The position numbers were made by a program, and so were the translations under genes. From the NCBI RefSeq assembly GCF_031755915.1, contig NC_083388.1:28906001-28970000 (forward strand): a stretch of 64,000 nucleotides of DNA, in the 5' to 3' direction. Below are positions 14,001-25,460 of this stretch, in pieces (the first letter of the stretch is position 1; every line of letters starts with the position of its first letter). The notes under the pieces are model-generated. The model saw nothing but the letters and a program-made list of their open reading frames with translations, was not told the origin of the DNA and ran no database searches. Origin of the DNA: Ziziphus jujuba (taxonomy: Eukaryota; Streptophyta; Magnoliopsida; Rosales; Rhamnaceae).

Positions 14001-15972
14001 GCAAACAACCCAAACTACAAGTCATTGGACCTGTATTCCACAGCTATCCGAGTTAGGGTCGACTTGGATTCCAAACATATGGGTCATGCAACTCGCTGGA
14101 TTTGCCACTTTCTGACCACTATTTTCGTTGATTCCGATGCCTTTAGTTTTATCTCGTTATGGGCAACAACATCCACAAATCAGTTTGGCCGAATCGTGCC
14201 AAAAATTAACATCCAAACTAGAGGAAAATCGACCTATGGGTTTCATGGTTTTACTTAATTTTCTCATCGGTTCGGCAGTCGTTTACATTGATTCCAATGG
14301 TGCTAGCTTCATCTTGGCATGGGCAACAAAACCCACTAATCAAGTCGGATGTAATTTCAATCGAAATTCAACACCCAATCAAGAGAAGTATTGATCTAAA
14401 GATTTCACAGCTTTGTCGAATATAATAAGTATTTGAAGCCAAATTGGATGAGCAAAACCACTCCATTCAATTTGTTATGGACATTCAGCAATACCCAAGC
14501 CTCAATTTGTTCAAAAACAATTCACAAAAAACCATACATCTATATATATATATGTATATTATTATTAAAAGACTTTCACATATACAGATCAATGTGGCTT
14601 GATAGATCACATGATAAAACACAGGTCATAAATTCTAGATCATGAAATACATTTAAACATGTGCCTTGCTTTGATACCAATTGTTAGTGCTAATTAAGAA
14701 TAAATCACTTAACATGCTTTAATCATACAGATTACTTAACAAAAATTTTAGCACTATATTCCTCGGATTTATGCATATGTCATACACTACATTTTATTAG
14801 ATAAGAAAGCAGGTTTACTAACCTTTACATTGTATTTGGATTGGAGATCGAAAGGGAGAAGAAAGGATATATTTAATGAGGAAGGGAAAGGAAAAGAAAA
14901 TATTTCTAATAATTGTTTGTTTGGATAATTACTAATGGAAATGCTAATTAATGTAATTTATATTTTGCGTTAATTTCATACACCTCTGCTTTAGTTTCTC
15001 CAGTTTTAGAAATTTCATCAACCTCTCATTAGGTTCCAAAAAATTGTCATCCCCCTAATTATTTCATTTATACATTTTAAAATAATATTATCTACATTTT
15101 TTTAAAGATGCTAGTTGTAATTTTCAAATAATTTTCAAAATCTAAAGGATTAAATTATAATTAATACAAAGTTCAAGGGATTCAATGTAATATAAAATAT
15201 AATATATATATATATATATAATATGGAAGCCATTGATGAAAGGGAATATTAATATTTATTGGAAAATGGAAATAATAAAAAGTGGAATAGCATTATTGGA
15301 GTTAAATAAAAAATCAAGACCCTTTATTTTAAAGATTATGCTTTTTAAAATAAGAAGCACTTTCATAGCCTTTCTTTTCATTTTCATTTACTAATCATCC
15401 AAACAACAACTATTAATAAATATTCTCTTTCCCTTCCATCATCATTAAACTTATAATTTCTTTTTCTTTCCTTCCTTCAATCCAGACATAGTGTAAAGCA
15501 ATTGGGTTCTTTTTTATTTTTTATCAAGACAGTCTTGATCTGAGAATTCATAATGAAATGTTGGAAATAAGTTCCCAACATAATATGAGAGTGTGATAAC
15601 ATGTGCCAAGTGCTAAGAGTACCAAATTAACGATTTAAAACTAAAGCCCAAGTAACAATCCTTTCATTTTGCACATCAATAGATTTTCGACGTTAGGTGA
15701 AAACTATGTTGCCAACAAATTAAAATCATATACATAAACATATATATATATATATTAAACAGGCTTATATCAGGTTGACCATAAGGCCTTCCTTTAGAAT
15801 ATATATATATATATATTATTAATTAAATAATGATCATTAGTGAGACCATGGCTGATATGATAATTACTAATTGACAACATTTAATTTTGTTTTGGAAATT
15901 GACTTACTTTTTAATTTTGACCTTAGCACAATATTATCTATTCCACCTGATTAAAAGATTTTTGTATACATA

Positions 15973-16015
<43 letters not shown>

Positions 16016-17700
16016 CTTATTTGGCTTACAAGTTCTCAAATATATATATATGCCACAGATTTAAAACCAGGAGAGAAAGGCTTGGACTGGCCGACTCGGA
16101 AACGTATTGCTTTTGGTGCAGCCCATGGCTTGGCGTACTTGCATGAACATTGTAACCCTAAGATTATACATCGTGACTTAAAGGCTGCAAACATTCTACT
16201 TGACGACGATTTTGAAGCTGTTCTTGGAGATTTTGGGCTAGCAAAGTTGGTTGATACAAAATTGACTCATATTACCACTCAAGTACGTGGGACGATGGGC
16301 CATATTGCCCCAGAGTATTTATCTACTGGAAAATCATCAGAAAAGACTGATGTTTTTGGTTATGGTATTACACTTCTCGAACTAGTCACTGGTCAACGCG
16401 CAATAGATTTCTCACGGCTGGAAGAGGAGGAGGATGTTCTTCTGCTTGACCACGTAAAACTCTTAGTTCTTTCATAAAATTTTTAACTATAGTGTTATTA
16501 ATGCATTGGTTTTTGTTTTTTAGTTTGATCTAATTAATTACGTGTAATTTGCTTCTTTCAAATGCCTATTAGTATATTAGTTAGAAAAAGTTAAGAGTTT
16601 AGGAGACATCTCATTTAAACTACAAACTCAAAGGATAAAAAAAGGAAAAAAAAAAAAAAAAACCAAAAACACTAAATCAAATACAATTTGAAATGTTTTT
16701 CAATTTAGTGTTTATGTTGTTTTTCCCCCCTTTAAGTTTAAAATTATTTAAGATGCCTCACAAACTCTAAATAAATTAACTAAAATTAATAAAGATTTGA
16801 AATGAACAAATTACACACAATTAGATATAAAAAACCGAAGATAAAAAACCTACATGTATGTTATCATATGACACCTTGTATAGAATGCTGCTTTTTCTTG
16901 TGTGGCAAAATATGCATATGCATAGCTAATACTTACTTGCTGCATCTCTCTGTCTTTTGTTATGTATATTCCATACATTTGCAATCATTTCATTAATATA
17001 TATAATTGCTAAGATTCCTCATATATGATCATTCTCTAGGTAAGCACATAATATTGTATGTGTTGCATAAAATTATATTAATCTTCTCTAGAGATATGCC
17101 CCCCCTTTATTTTTTTTTAATTTTTTTATTTTTTTGGGTGTGTGTGTGGCCGCGCAACTTTTGAGTTTCCTCATAAATGATATCTCTTTTGCAATTTTTA
17201 TAAATACGCATTTCTCAGAAATATTTATATTATATATATATATAGAAATTTCCTCTTAAAGTTTTTGTCTCTCTTGATATGTTGTTATTCTATGCCATTG
17301 AGTTATCAATTGTTTATATAATTTTTCTTGGGAGCTTCTTACATTGGTTTTAGAATGACATATAATTATGTGAGACATGATCAAACAGACCAAAAAGTTA
17401 CAGAGAGAAAATAGGCTTCAGGACATTGTGGACGGAAACTTGAACACTTATGACCCCAAAGAAGTTGAGACAATTGTTCAGGTGGCATTACTGTGCACTC
17501 AAACGTCACCCGAGGACCGTCCGATGATGGTAGAAGTTGTAAAAATGCTACAGGGAGTGGGTCTGTCAGAGAGATGGGCAGAGTGGGAGCAGCTCGAACA
17601 AGTAAGGAATCAAGAATTTTATCTCTATTCTCACCAATTTGCTTTGGCTGAAGACTCTACTCATGATCAAGAAGCCATACAATTGTCTAAGGCAAGATAA
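6143..17700 (+). CDS. LRR receptor-like serine/threonine kinase, LRR-II (SERK/NIK-like) subfamily
   Basis: Eleven exons: 6143-6254, 7163-7295, 7514-7585, 7782-7925, 9448-9519, 9640-9705, 9913-9992, 10203-10349, 10624-10965, 16059-16453, 17389-17700. All introns are GT-AG, phases agree, and the product is 624 residues. Order: signal peptide (about 1-30); LRRNT with [11 protein letters not shown] and CFSWSRVTC (38-81); about five 24-residue LRRs, several each on a 66-144-base exon; transmembrane helix (about 237-259); kinase (about 300-580) with [33 protein letters not shown] and APEYLSTGK, so an RD-type active kinase with no missing core residue. Eleven exons is the usual SERK-family layout; the sequence most resembles Arabidopsis At5g63710 from memory. 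The ectodomain lacks the SERK proline-rich SPP region. The product would act at the plasma membrane as a receptor or co-receptor; its ligand is unknown. The 5.1-kb intron 9 splits the kinase domain and is full of repeats. Confidence 0.9.
6325..6485. mobile_element. MITE copy 1 (intron 1 of receptor kinase)
   Basis: A short palindromic element: a left arm with ACATCTTCAAATTTTTTAAATTGTGAATAAATGGG pairs imperfectly with the end containing CCCATTTTTTCTCAACTTTTT and TTTGAGAAGCTACCCC. The centre holds TTTAAAATTGTTAGATTATATGTTACATCAA. The same organisation and centre recur at 8935-9102, so this is a dispersed family rather than a chance palindrome. Confidence 0.6.
8935..9102. mobile_element. MITE copy 2 (intron 4 of receptor kinase)
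   Basis: Same family as the copy at 6325-6485: GTCCTCAAATTTTAAAGTTGAGAATAA on the left, ATTTAAAATTGTTGGATTATAT in the centre, and AACTTAAAAAGTTGGGATATCTTCATTTGAG on the right, with the outer parts forming inverted repeats. The two copies differ at many sites, so both are old. Confidence 0.6.
11079..14828 (-). mobile_element. Non-autonomous LTR element (LARD-like) inside kinase intron 9
   Basis: A direct repeat beginning TGTTAGTGCTA occurs at 11079-11225 and 14682-14828, sharing AACATGCTTTAATCATA and TTTTATTAGATAAGA. Just left of the second copy (14668-14679) the minus strand reads TGGTATCAAAGC, a primer-binding site, so the element is minus-oriented. The interior has no reverse transcriptase or gag. 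It includes a tandem duplication of about 160 bp at 14129-14400 (shared ATGGGCAACA and nearby bases) and the Cassandra-like array. The outer LTR ends are uncertain because the right copy is cut by a MITE. Confidence 0.5.
11720..12580 (+). mobile_element. Cassandra-like TRIM array with 5S rRNA-derived LTRs
   Basis: Three LTR-like units (about 11720-11950, 12026-12334, 12394-12580) each start near GTAAGAGGCACTAACAG or GCAAGAGGCATTGACAAG. The first two carry a segment that follows 5S rRNA: AGAACTTCAAAGTTAAGTGT GCTTAGGCGAGAGTAATCTAAGGA at 12178-12220 aligns with the 5S internal promoter (AGTTAAGCGTGC, GGGCGAGAGTAG). Units 1 and 2 are followed by GTATTAGAGC or GGTATTAGAGCC, decayed Met primer-binding sites. 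This is the defining design of Cassandra TRIMs. Unit 1 lacks about 110 bases present in unit 2, and unit 3 is truncated and more decayed. Three LTRs with two interiors suggest unequal recombination between elements. There is no coding capacity. Confidence 0.75.
14827..15494. mobile_element. MITE or non-autonomous TIR element, about 668 bp
   Basis: The left end ACATTGTATTTGGATTGGAG and the reverse complement of the right end ACACTATGTCTGGATTGAAG are inverted repeats extending about 100 bases, including AATATTT and TTGTTTGGAT at the inner ends. The interior is AT-rich and noncoding. It cuts the right LTR of the surrounding element. No clear target duplication is visible, so the superfamily is left open. 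Confidence 0.6.
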
Positions 17701-18878
17701 TCAAGTAAGGCAAGATAATTAAGTCCTATAATTCGAAATTTAAGTATCTTTACTAATTAGCATTGGGGAAAAGAAAGAGGTTTGTATTTATCATTTGGCC
17801 TTGTTTTCCCAATGAATTAGCTAATGGTGAACGTTTTTACCACTGCTTGCAACACCACTATTGCATGCAGCACTATGTATGGGGTATAATGTAATTACGT
17901 AGAATCATCAAAAGCAAGCTTAAAATTTCCCATATTCCTTTTCTAAGGTCACATTTAGTATATAAAATGGCTATTTCTAATAAAATAAAAATATTTGTTC
18001 ATAGGAATTAAAAAAGGAAAAAGGAATAGGTATTCCTATTAATATATTTGGTTATTATCTTGAATTAAGTTTAATATTTAATATTTATAAATATTTTTTA
18101 ATTCCATAAATATCAAATTTGTTAAAAATTAATTAAAGGTCAAATTTTATAGTTATTTACCTATTTTTAATCTAAAATATTCAATTTTGATTTAAAGATA
18201 ATTTAAATAGGGTAAGAATATTTATTCTAAACCCTAAAACTCTAAACCCAAACGAACAAATAACAATTTTGAGCTTTTTCAAAGGAATAGTTATTCTTTG
18301 AAATTAAGAAATTATTCAGTAGGACAAGCCTATCACCTCAGCTATGGACCCATCCAATTAAAAATTGCTAACTTATTAAGATTTAATACATCGCCCATTT
18401 ACATCTACATAATCAATGTAAAATTGGTAATTTTTTTTAACGAACAAATAATTTACTTAATTCTAGCATGTAAAATATAATTTGATTTTTTTAACCTTTT
18501 TTTTTTTTTTTGTTTGTTGTTAAATGTTTAGGTTCTTTTTTTTTTTTTTTTGGGAGAACAAAATGTTTAGATCAAAATAAAAATATTTCTTACGAGAAAA
18601 TTTTTTTGGATGAAAATTATTATAAGGAAATTGAATATACTAAACATGGTAGAATTAAGCAAATTGATTTGTTAGTTAAAAAATTATCAATTTTAAATTG
18701 ATTAAGTGGATGCATATATAGATGATGTGTTAAATCTTAACAAGTTGGCAATCTTAAATTGAGTAGGTCTACCGCCTTAGCTATAAATGTATCATATCGA
18801 ATAATTTCTTTATAAGATGAGGAAATAAGTATTCTTATGAAATAGATATTCTTGAAATTTAAAATCTGTCTAATATAG
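17701..18878. other. 3' flank of receptor kinase, AT-rich, no gene
   Basis: The 3' UTR and terminator of the kinase should lie in the first few hundred bases; an AATAAA-type signal cannot be picked with confidence. The rest is AT-rich with T runs at about 18500-18512 and 18537-18551. A possible old MITE starts near 17947 and seems to continue past the solo LTR to about 21815, but this is weak. Confidence 0.35.
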
Positions 18879-21740
18879 TGTCAGGACCCGTCCAAAGTTC
18901 TCCACCGGAACCCTAGACAAGCCTTGATTCCAGGGAAACCCTACCGGACCCTCCTATGGAAAATCCGGTAGACCCTCCCCTAAGGGATGGACTTACCACA
19001 AAATTCCCTGCACTGAAAACGCACTTCTATAATTGTCCCCTTATTCCTCCCACAGTACTACAAACTGGTTCCACAAATTTCAGCACTTCAAAATAAATAC
19101 AGTAATCCAGTGCAATATAAATACATAAGTGTCCCATACAGTATACAGAGCTTTATGAAGTACTACAAAGTATAGAATACAGCAATAATGAAAGAAATAT
19201 TACAACTGCAGTAAAAGAAGAACAAGGTACTGCACGAACTAATACAGCGAGGAAGATCAAGTCCGCTCCGAGTGAACACCGACAACCTGGTACCTAGAGG
19301 AACGGAATTTAAGAGTGTGAGATGCTAATCATCTCAGTGGGCGACCCTATCTACTATATAATATAATACCACGGCAATAAGTAGATAAATAATAATTAAT
19401 TGGAAATAATAATTTCTCTCAAAACCCTTACAATTCTCTCAGTTGGAAAAGTTCCCCTTTTAAAACCTTTTCACAAAACCCTTCATTCGTATTCCCTGAA
19501 AACCAAGACATTAGATAAATACCAGAACGGTAATAAATATATTTTTAATTCCAATACAGTTTCAAAACATTTTATTTTTAAAACACAGTTCCGAAAATCA
19601 GTTGATGCACCCACTATATACCAGTGGTGCCAACAGTACCCAGCGTCCCAAGGTACTGCCAGACAGGAGGTTATAGAAAGAAACCGGCATACGGTCGCGT
19701 GGCGTCCCATTGCGCCGCTGTTAACCTGGTGTCCTGGCCATGGAGGGGTGGCCACCCTCATCCGATGGCAACCACAGGACACCCTCATAATATCACCTGC
19801 GCGCTACTCACACCCACCTGCGCGCTAATCATATCCGTGTGCACAATATCCATATCACATATAATTAGAACACCAGTACGTGCACGGTGCATCTAAAAGT
19901 CATAAAATCCACATATTTAAATTATATAACAAATTTCACATTTTGCATAAACACAGCGGGTATAGTCCATCCGCTTGAACCAGGAAATTCTCCACAATTT
20001 CTTTATAATCGATACCATAAATTCCATGATTTTCAAATCCACCAACTCCCAAATCCATCAATTCAAATATCCACATTTTCCCAATAGCATAAATAATTCT
20101 CGAAATATAATAATTAAATCTCATAATATTCCATGGGCATATTTTATAAAAATTGAAATCACCAACATAACCAAATATTTTCTTTGAAATATTTGAAAAT
20201 CAAATCATGTCCAATTTAATATTAAAACCACAAGAATTTCAAAATTCTCAAAACCATAAAATAATTTCACATGGCATAAATTTATGTAATGCACATTTTC
20301 TTAAATCCAATAATTTCACCGATAAATCCACAATAAATCAATAAATATTTGGCACATAGAATTAAATTCCAAATATTTAAATCACACATAATATATTCAC
20401 CAATTCAATTTCCAAAATTAATTTGAAGGTGGGTCACTCACCTCAAGCACGCAATTAAACCATGATCCACCATGGGATCAATTTCATGACTCACCCGTGC
20501 TCCTAAGACACAATTCACACACAGTTAAAAAAATTAATATTTTAATCGGGTAAATAATACCCGGTACCCGGGGGGTCAAACACGAACTTTAACCAAAATA
20601 GGCGAATGATATACCGAATCGAAGCTCGTGGAACGAGGATTACCAATACGGTCTCCATCGACCCCAATTCCGCCGGAGGTGGCCGGAAAGCTTCGGCCGG
20701 ATTTAAACTTGAGGGATCTTTCAAACGGTGGGGATTTTGGGCAAACTAACCCCGGAAATGGACTCAGAGGGGTCGAAAATGGTGGAATAGGGGTATGGGT
20801 CGGGCTGGTTTGGTCGGAAACGGCAAGAATCGCCGGAAAAATTTCACCTCGCCGCCGCGACTTCGCCGGCCCGATCTGGGCGCATTCGGCGGCGGCTGGC
20901 CGGGAGATTTGGTGGCTGAGGTCGCGAGGTGGTGGGCTTGGACGGTGGCCGGCACGTGTACTGTATGGGTGGCCAGAAAAGTTAAACACAGGAGAGAGAG
21001 AGATGGCCGGTGGAAGAAAAAAAAAACTGTGCGTGTGTGTGTTTTGATGCTCGGGGAAGAAGAAGGAAAAAAAAAAAAAAAGAAAGAAAGAAAGAAAAAA
21101 GAAAAAGAAAAAGAAGGGTGTTTTCCCACGTGGGGAAAAAAGAAAAAGAAAAAGAAAAAGAAAAAGAAAAGAAAAGAAAATAAAATATATAAAAATAATT
21201 AAATAATAATATTATTATTTAAAATAATAATAAAAATAATTTGATTTTAAACATGGTTGACATGTGGCATTTCACCATGCTGACACATGGTCACCTTCAG
21301 TAAGTCACACGTGGCACATCGTTATGCGTGTAAAAATAATATTAAACTAATATGGTGTTTGAAAAACTCTACAAGTCCATAACTTTCAAACCACATGTCC
21401 AAATTGGACGTGCCACTAGTCTACGGACTCGTATCGACGAGCACTTCACAACCATGCATGAGTCAAAGATCAACCTTGCATGAATAAAAAGTCAACTCCG
21501 GCACCCCTTGGACAGTTTGGACCTCCACTTGTTTTGCCCATAACTTTCAAACCGTAGCTCCGTTTTCAACGTGCTACCAGTCTACGAACTCGTGCCAACG
21601 TGTACTTTGTAATGGTACCTCAGCCAACCTAGAATTCCAACCGGGTCAAAAAGTCAACTTTTGACCCCTTGGTCAACGGTGAACTGTCAATCTCGGTCAA
21701 CGTGCAAAAATTCCGACATGGTTCGGGACGGGGTGTTACA
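18879..21740. mobile_element. Solo LTR, 2.86 kb, Ty3/gypsy-type family (copy 1)
   Basis: The unit begins TGTCAGGACCCGTCC and ends GGGACGGGGTGTTACA (TG...CA, imperfect inverted ends) and is flanked by the 5-bp duplication tatag at 18874-18878 and 21741-21745. A second copy of the same length is at 28178-31040. No internal domain or reverse transcriptase is present, so it is a solo LTR left by recombination. It has a GC-rich block (about 20620-20960), then a purine-rich GAAA tract (about 21060-21180). A tandem motif beginning CATAACTTTCAAACC occurs near the 3' end at about 21379 and 21539. Open frames in the GC-rich block are on both strands and match nothing I know. The gypsy call is by LTR style only. 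Confidence 0.75.
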
Positions 21741-21745
21741 TATAG

Positions 21746-22382
21746 TAATATTTAATCTTATGGAATAGTTATTTTACCCACATCTATTCTACATACCAAA
21801 TATACTATAAGTCATTTTTACTCAATTATTAAAGAATTGAAACTTTAAAGTTTATAGTAAAGTATATTAAAATAGTTTTCTTGAACCAATATAGGTATTT
21901 AGACTCTCAAAATAAACTTTAATAAATGTTTCCAAAATTTTCCCTACTCTTCTTATAGGCCATTTTTATTCAAACCTACATAAAATTGTATCTTTAGAAT
22001 GAGCAAGAAAGATTTAGAACACCACAATTAGGTTATTTAACTTAACTCTAGAATTCTTTCGAATCTTGAGAATAATCTCTCTAAAAAGGGCTACCAAGAA
22101 AATTTATTTAAATAAAAGAAATTAAGGTTATTAGAAAAGAGGAAAATAAAAACAAAGGAAGAACAAACCCAACCTAGCCTCATCACCCCCAAGTGAGGAA
22201 AATCTAAATAAGGAAAAAAGAGTAGTGAGATTAATTACAAAACCTAAAGAACATACCTCAGTATAGTAAAAACGTTCCACAACCAAGTATAGAAGTCGCA
22301 TCAGTATCAAATTTCGATAGATGATTAACCACTTGATTACCTTGTAAAAGTATTCTACATTTTTATTTTTGTTTTTTTCGTT
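21746..22382. other. AT-rich intergenic DNA, no gene seen
   Basis: I see no exon, RNA gene or clear element here. It lies between the solo LTR and the telomere-like tract. Confidence 0.4.
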
Positions 22383-22794
22383 TCAGGTTTTGGGTTTAGG
22401 GTTAAGGGTTAAGGGTTAAGGGTTAAGGGTTTAGGGTTTTAGGGGTTTAGGGTTTTAGGGTTTAGGGTTAAAGGGTTTGGGGTTTAGGGTAATTAGGGCT
22501 TTATTTTGTAACTTTTGAGCCTATTAAGGGCTTGTTTTATCTATAATAATTAGTACATTATTCATGTAGAAAATTATTTGTGAGGTTGAATTCTCTTTGT
22601 TCTCTTTGAATACCTAAAATACCGTTAGTGAATGAGTGTTTTAGTTAGACTTATCAGTCGGAGATCCATCACCTATTGTGATGTCTTCATTATACCAAAG
22701 TTTCTAATCACAGGTTGGTTAGGGGTTAAGGTGACCATTAGATCTGGACTAATATAATACGGGTTTAGGCATAGGTCGTCTTAGGTTCGTATCA
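22383..22794 (+). mobile_element. 5'-truncated LTR fragment with expanded telomere-like repeats
   Basis: The right part (about 22500-22794) matches the 3' half of the 1.1-kb LTR at 58235-59358: TATTGTG.TGTCT, GGTTGGTTAGGGGTT, ATACGGGTTTAGG, and the same end TTCGTATCA. To its left, 22383-22490 is a run of TTAGGG, TTTAGGG and TTTTAGGG units. The intact LTR has only a short CTAGGGTTTTTAGGGTTTA at the matching place, so the telomere-like tract looks like local expansion inside an LTR. The 5' half of the LTR is not found. Confidence 0.6.
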
Positions 22795-24414
22795 GAAACA
22801 ATTTGCCCTGACCACTTTTCAATTAAGTAGGCTAGATGAAAGGAATTGACTACAATTATAAATCCTTTTTTCTTACTTGTTTGTGATTGGGGGGTGATGC
22901 TGAAATCAGAAAAAATAGACTCGACTTTCGTTTGGACTATTGAAATGAAGCAAAGGCTGGGGTATTAAGACACAAACTGACCACTCACTTCTTCAACTCC
23001 TTAACTCGCTTGTTGCCTACTGCTTCTTCCCAAGGATCCTAGCCAACTAAGCTACTAAACTCAACAACTGTAAGCTTTTGTTAGGTTAGGAAAGGTAGGA
23101 AATATCAGCTCTTTAGCTACATTTTGAATGCAAGCTTAGGCCTTTAGCTCTAAAGCAGCACCCGTTCACTCCTAAAAGTAGTGTGCTTGTAAAGAATCCC
23201 ACTGCTTGAAGTAATACCAGAGCAATCCTTGGTAGTTCGCTCAATTGCTTTCTTGTATTGTTTGAAGCAATGAGTGAGAATAGCTTCTTAGGTCAATTTG
23301 AAATCAATAGCAAGGGCAGCGGATTCATGAGCATTATGGGACTACAGCTTAGTTAGGACATAGTATCTTACTCACAAGTAGAGATAGCCCTAGCATAGAC
23401 ATTTGAAGGGGAAAACACGTTAAGCTTCTTTCTCTCACACTGACTGGATTGCTTCCTTGACTCTGACTACACATTTAACTGTAAGGAGAGGATCGATGTA
23501 ATTGAGCTCATATTTCTATAGGGTCCGAGGTATGAAGTAGCTCTAAAATATAGAACCGGGGATGGAAAAGCTGGATAGAGATAAGTGGAGGTGCTTTCAC
23601 TAAGATATGTGGTGAGATAAGATTCCTTCATCTTTTTTCAAGTGATTTACACCTCGAAGTGTGTAAATACTGGATGCATAGGTTGAGTCATTCACTAAAC
23701 AACTATTTTGTTGGGCGATCAACCAGGTGCTCCTACCTTAATGAATGCCAACTAGAAGAACTCACTTTCCTATTGTTCAGTAGGAGATTCCTTTTTGTGG
23801 CTTGAAATTTATTACTTGTTGCTAACAGGGAGAGATCTTTCATTATGGTTTGACGCTCCTCAATGGAGATCCCCAGAATAATAGCTTGCTTGTGGAACTT
23901 GGTACTTTAATGGGGGTATTCTTGTACAGCTTGGCCCTTTCCTCGACGCACTGCCATCGAATCTACTAGTCTTCCTCAAACCCAATGGGATAGAATTCCT
24001 TGCGAATTACTATTCTCTTGGCTTAGGAAAGATTATTCTATAAAATAGCCCACACTAGGCATATGATTTTTAAGAATTTCATGTGCTAAACATATGGTCC
24101 CAGCTGTATTTGATTTGAACTAATTTGAATCTCGTGACCCATGATCCTTAGGAAGGGCTTAATCCCAAACCAGGCTCTGCTCAAGGAGATGACTATCCTT
24201 ATTTCTTTTCCTTACGTTAATCAATCAAAATTAAGTGGACCTAAATTGAATCATGACTATATAAGCTATTTTGGTATTAAGATTCGATATAGATGGAATC
24301 GTGGAAGCGGACCTTTGATTTCCTTGGACCATGTAAGAATTCATTGTCCGATTGATTCTCCTTGTTCCTGGATGCTCCATAGAAACCCATCGCTATTCCT
24401 TTCCTCCACCAAGA
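22795..24414. other. Unidentified higher-GC segment, possibly mitochondrial-derived
   Basis: This stretch is visibly richer in G and C than the DNA on either side, lacks long homopolymers and contains no recognised gene. An open frame at 24141-24443 has no domain I know. Removing copia-B joins it directly to 39401-39590, which has the same texture and leads into plastid psbA. That suggests both are one organelle-derived block, perhaps mitochondrial. This is inference from composition and context only. Confidence 0.3.
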
Positions 24415-25445
24415 TGTTAAACTGTGGCAATTTTGCCACTTGATGGTGCATGTCACCGACTAGCATGCACATCTTGGTATCACCTCCTTTCCTTTTATGA
24501 GTTTATATTTTTTGTATGTTTTTAATTGGTACAAGGTATATTTTGATAATGTTTTGTGCCTAAGTTATGTATGCAAAAGGATAGGCAAAACTATGCACAA
24601 AAGAGTAGGAATGTTATGCTTAAAATGCCTATGGTGCTGGATTCATAATTTCCAGCAACATAGGTCCACTGTTTATCTTATATCTCAGGTTGAAAATGGA
24701 TTTTTGGGCTGAAATTTTGAGGGATGTCTACAGACATATATAGAAGACTATGTTCAAATTTCAGATCCAAATGACATGGGAAATTCTATTTTCTATTCCA
24801 AACAGATTGCTGTATCTGATGGGTCCAGTATGCAGAGTATGGGTCAGTTTTGGAGCTGTTTGGCCCATGATCTGGTTCTAGAACTTTCCTAGCTCTTGGA
24901 ACAATATTTATTGATGACCAAGTATGCTTCAAACCAAGTTTCATAAGCAGATACAAAGGGGAACTAAGTAGGTGAAGCTAGTTTGGTTGTTTACCCAAAC
25001 TAGTTAAACAATAGGAACTTAGTTCAAACCATGTGCCATTTTTCACTATATTTGGAATAGACATGTTGCAGCTGGTTTTTACCTCTTTTGTGTATGAAAA
25101 TTTAGGTGTTGACCATTTTACTTTTTAAATTTCAAATACTTTACTCACTTTGTAAGCTCACATGCTTGGCATGTGTGAACTAGTTGTAATTTCAAGCTTA
25201 TATTGTTAAATGAATGAGATGGCTATACATCTAAGCCTCATTTTCAAAAACCAACATGGTCCCCTTCTTCTCATCTTCTTCAATACCTTAGAAAACTCTA
25301 GGAACCCTAAAAACCAGAAAACACGATAACCAAAACCTAAAAACACAACTCACACACAACCATTCCCAAGAGCATCACCAAAAGCTTGCTTGTTGCTAAC
25401 ACTTCAAGCTAGCTTGCTCTTGGTCATAACCTTCTCACCCTAACA
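24415..25445 (+). repeat. Copia-B 5' LTR
   Basis: 1,031 bp, nearly colinear with both copia-A LTRs. Near its start is a perfect palindrome around GTGGCAATTTTGCCAC. The region just inside the right end is rich in AACCCTAAAAACC-type sequence and runs into TAACA. It should carry the element promoter, but no TATA box can be named with confidence. Confidence 0.9.
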
Positions 25446-25448
25446 AAG

Positions 25449-25460
25449 TGGTATCAGAGC
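25449..25460 (+). other. Copia-B primer-binding site
   Basis: TGGTATCAGAGC lies three bases after the 5' LTR. It is complementary to the 3' end of initiator tRNA-Met, the usual primer of plant copia elements. Confidence 0.9.

Noticed and set aside
14128..14394. Open frames at 13959-14400 as a captured gene
   Set aside because: Two overlapping frames arise from a 160-bp tandem duplication in a non-autonomous LTR element; no domain is recognised.
4340..16012. Many (AT)n runs as a CRISPR-like or regulatory array
   Set aside because: They are ordinary dinucleotide microsatellites in plant introns, with no regular spacers; no CRISPR array exists in the window.
20576..21202. Overlapping open frames on both strands in the GC-rich part of the solo LTR
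   Set aside because: Both strands are open because of GC- and purine-rich composition. The second copy (29891-30483) keeps similar frames only where DNA is similar, and no domain is recognisable.
22383..22490. Possible true telomere or chromosome-fusion point
   Set aside because: Units are mixed and few, and the right flank matches an LTR found elsewhere in the window, so local expansion within an LTR is simpler.
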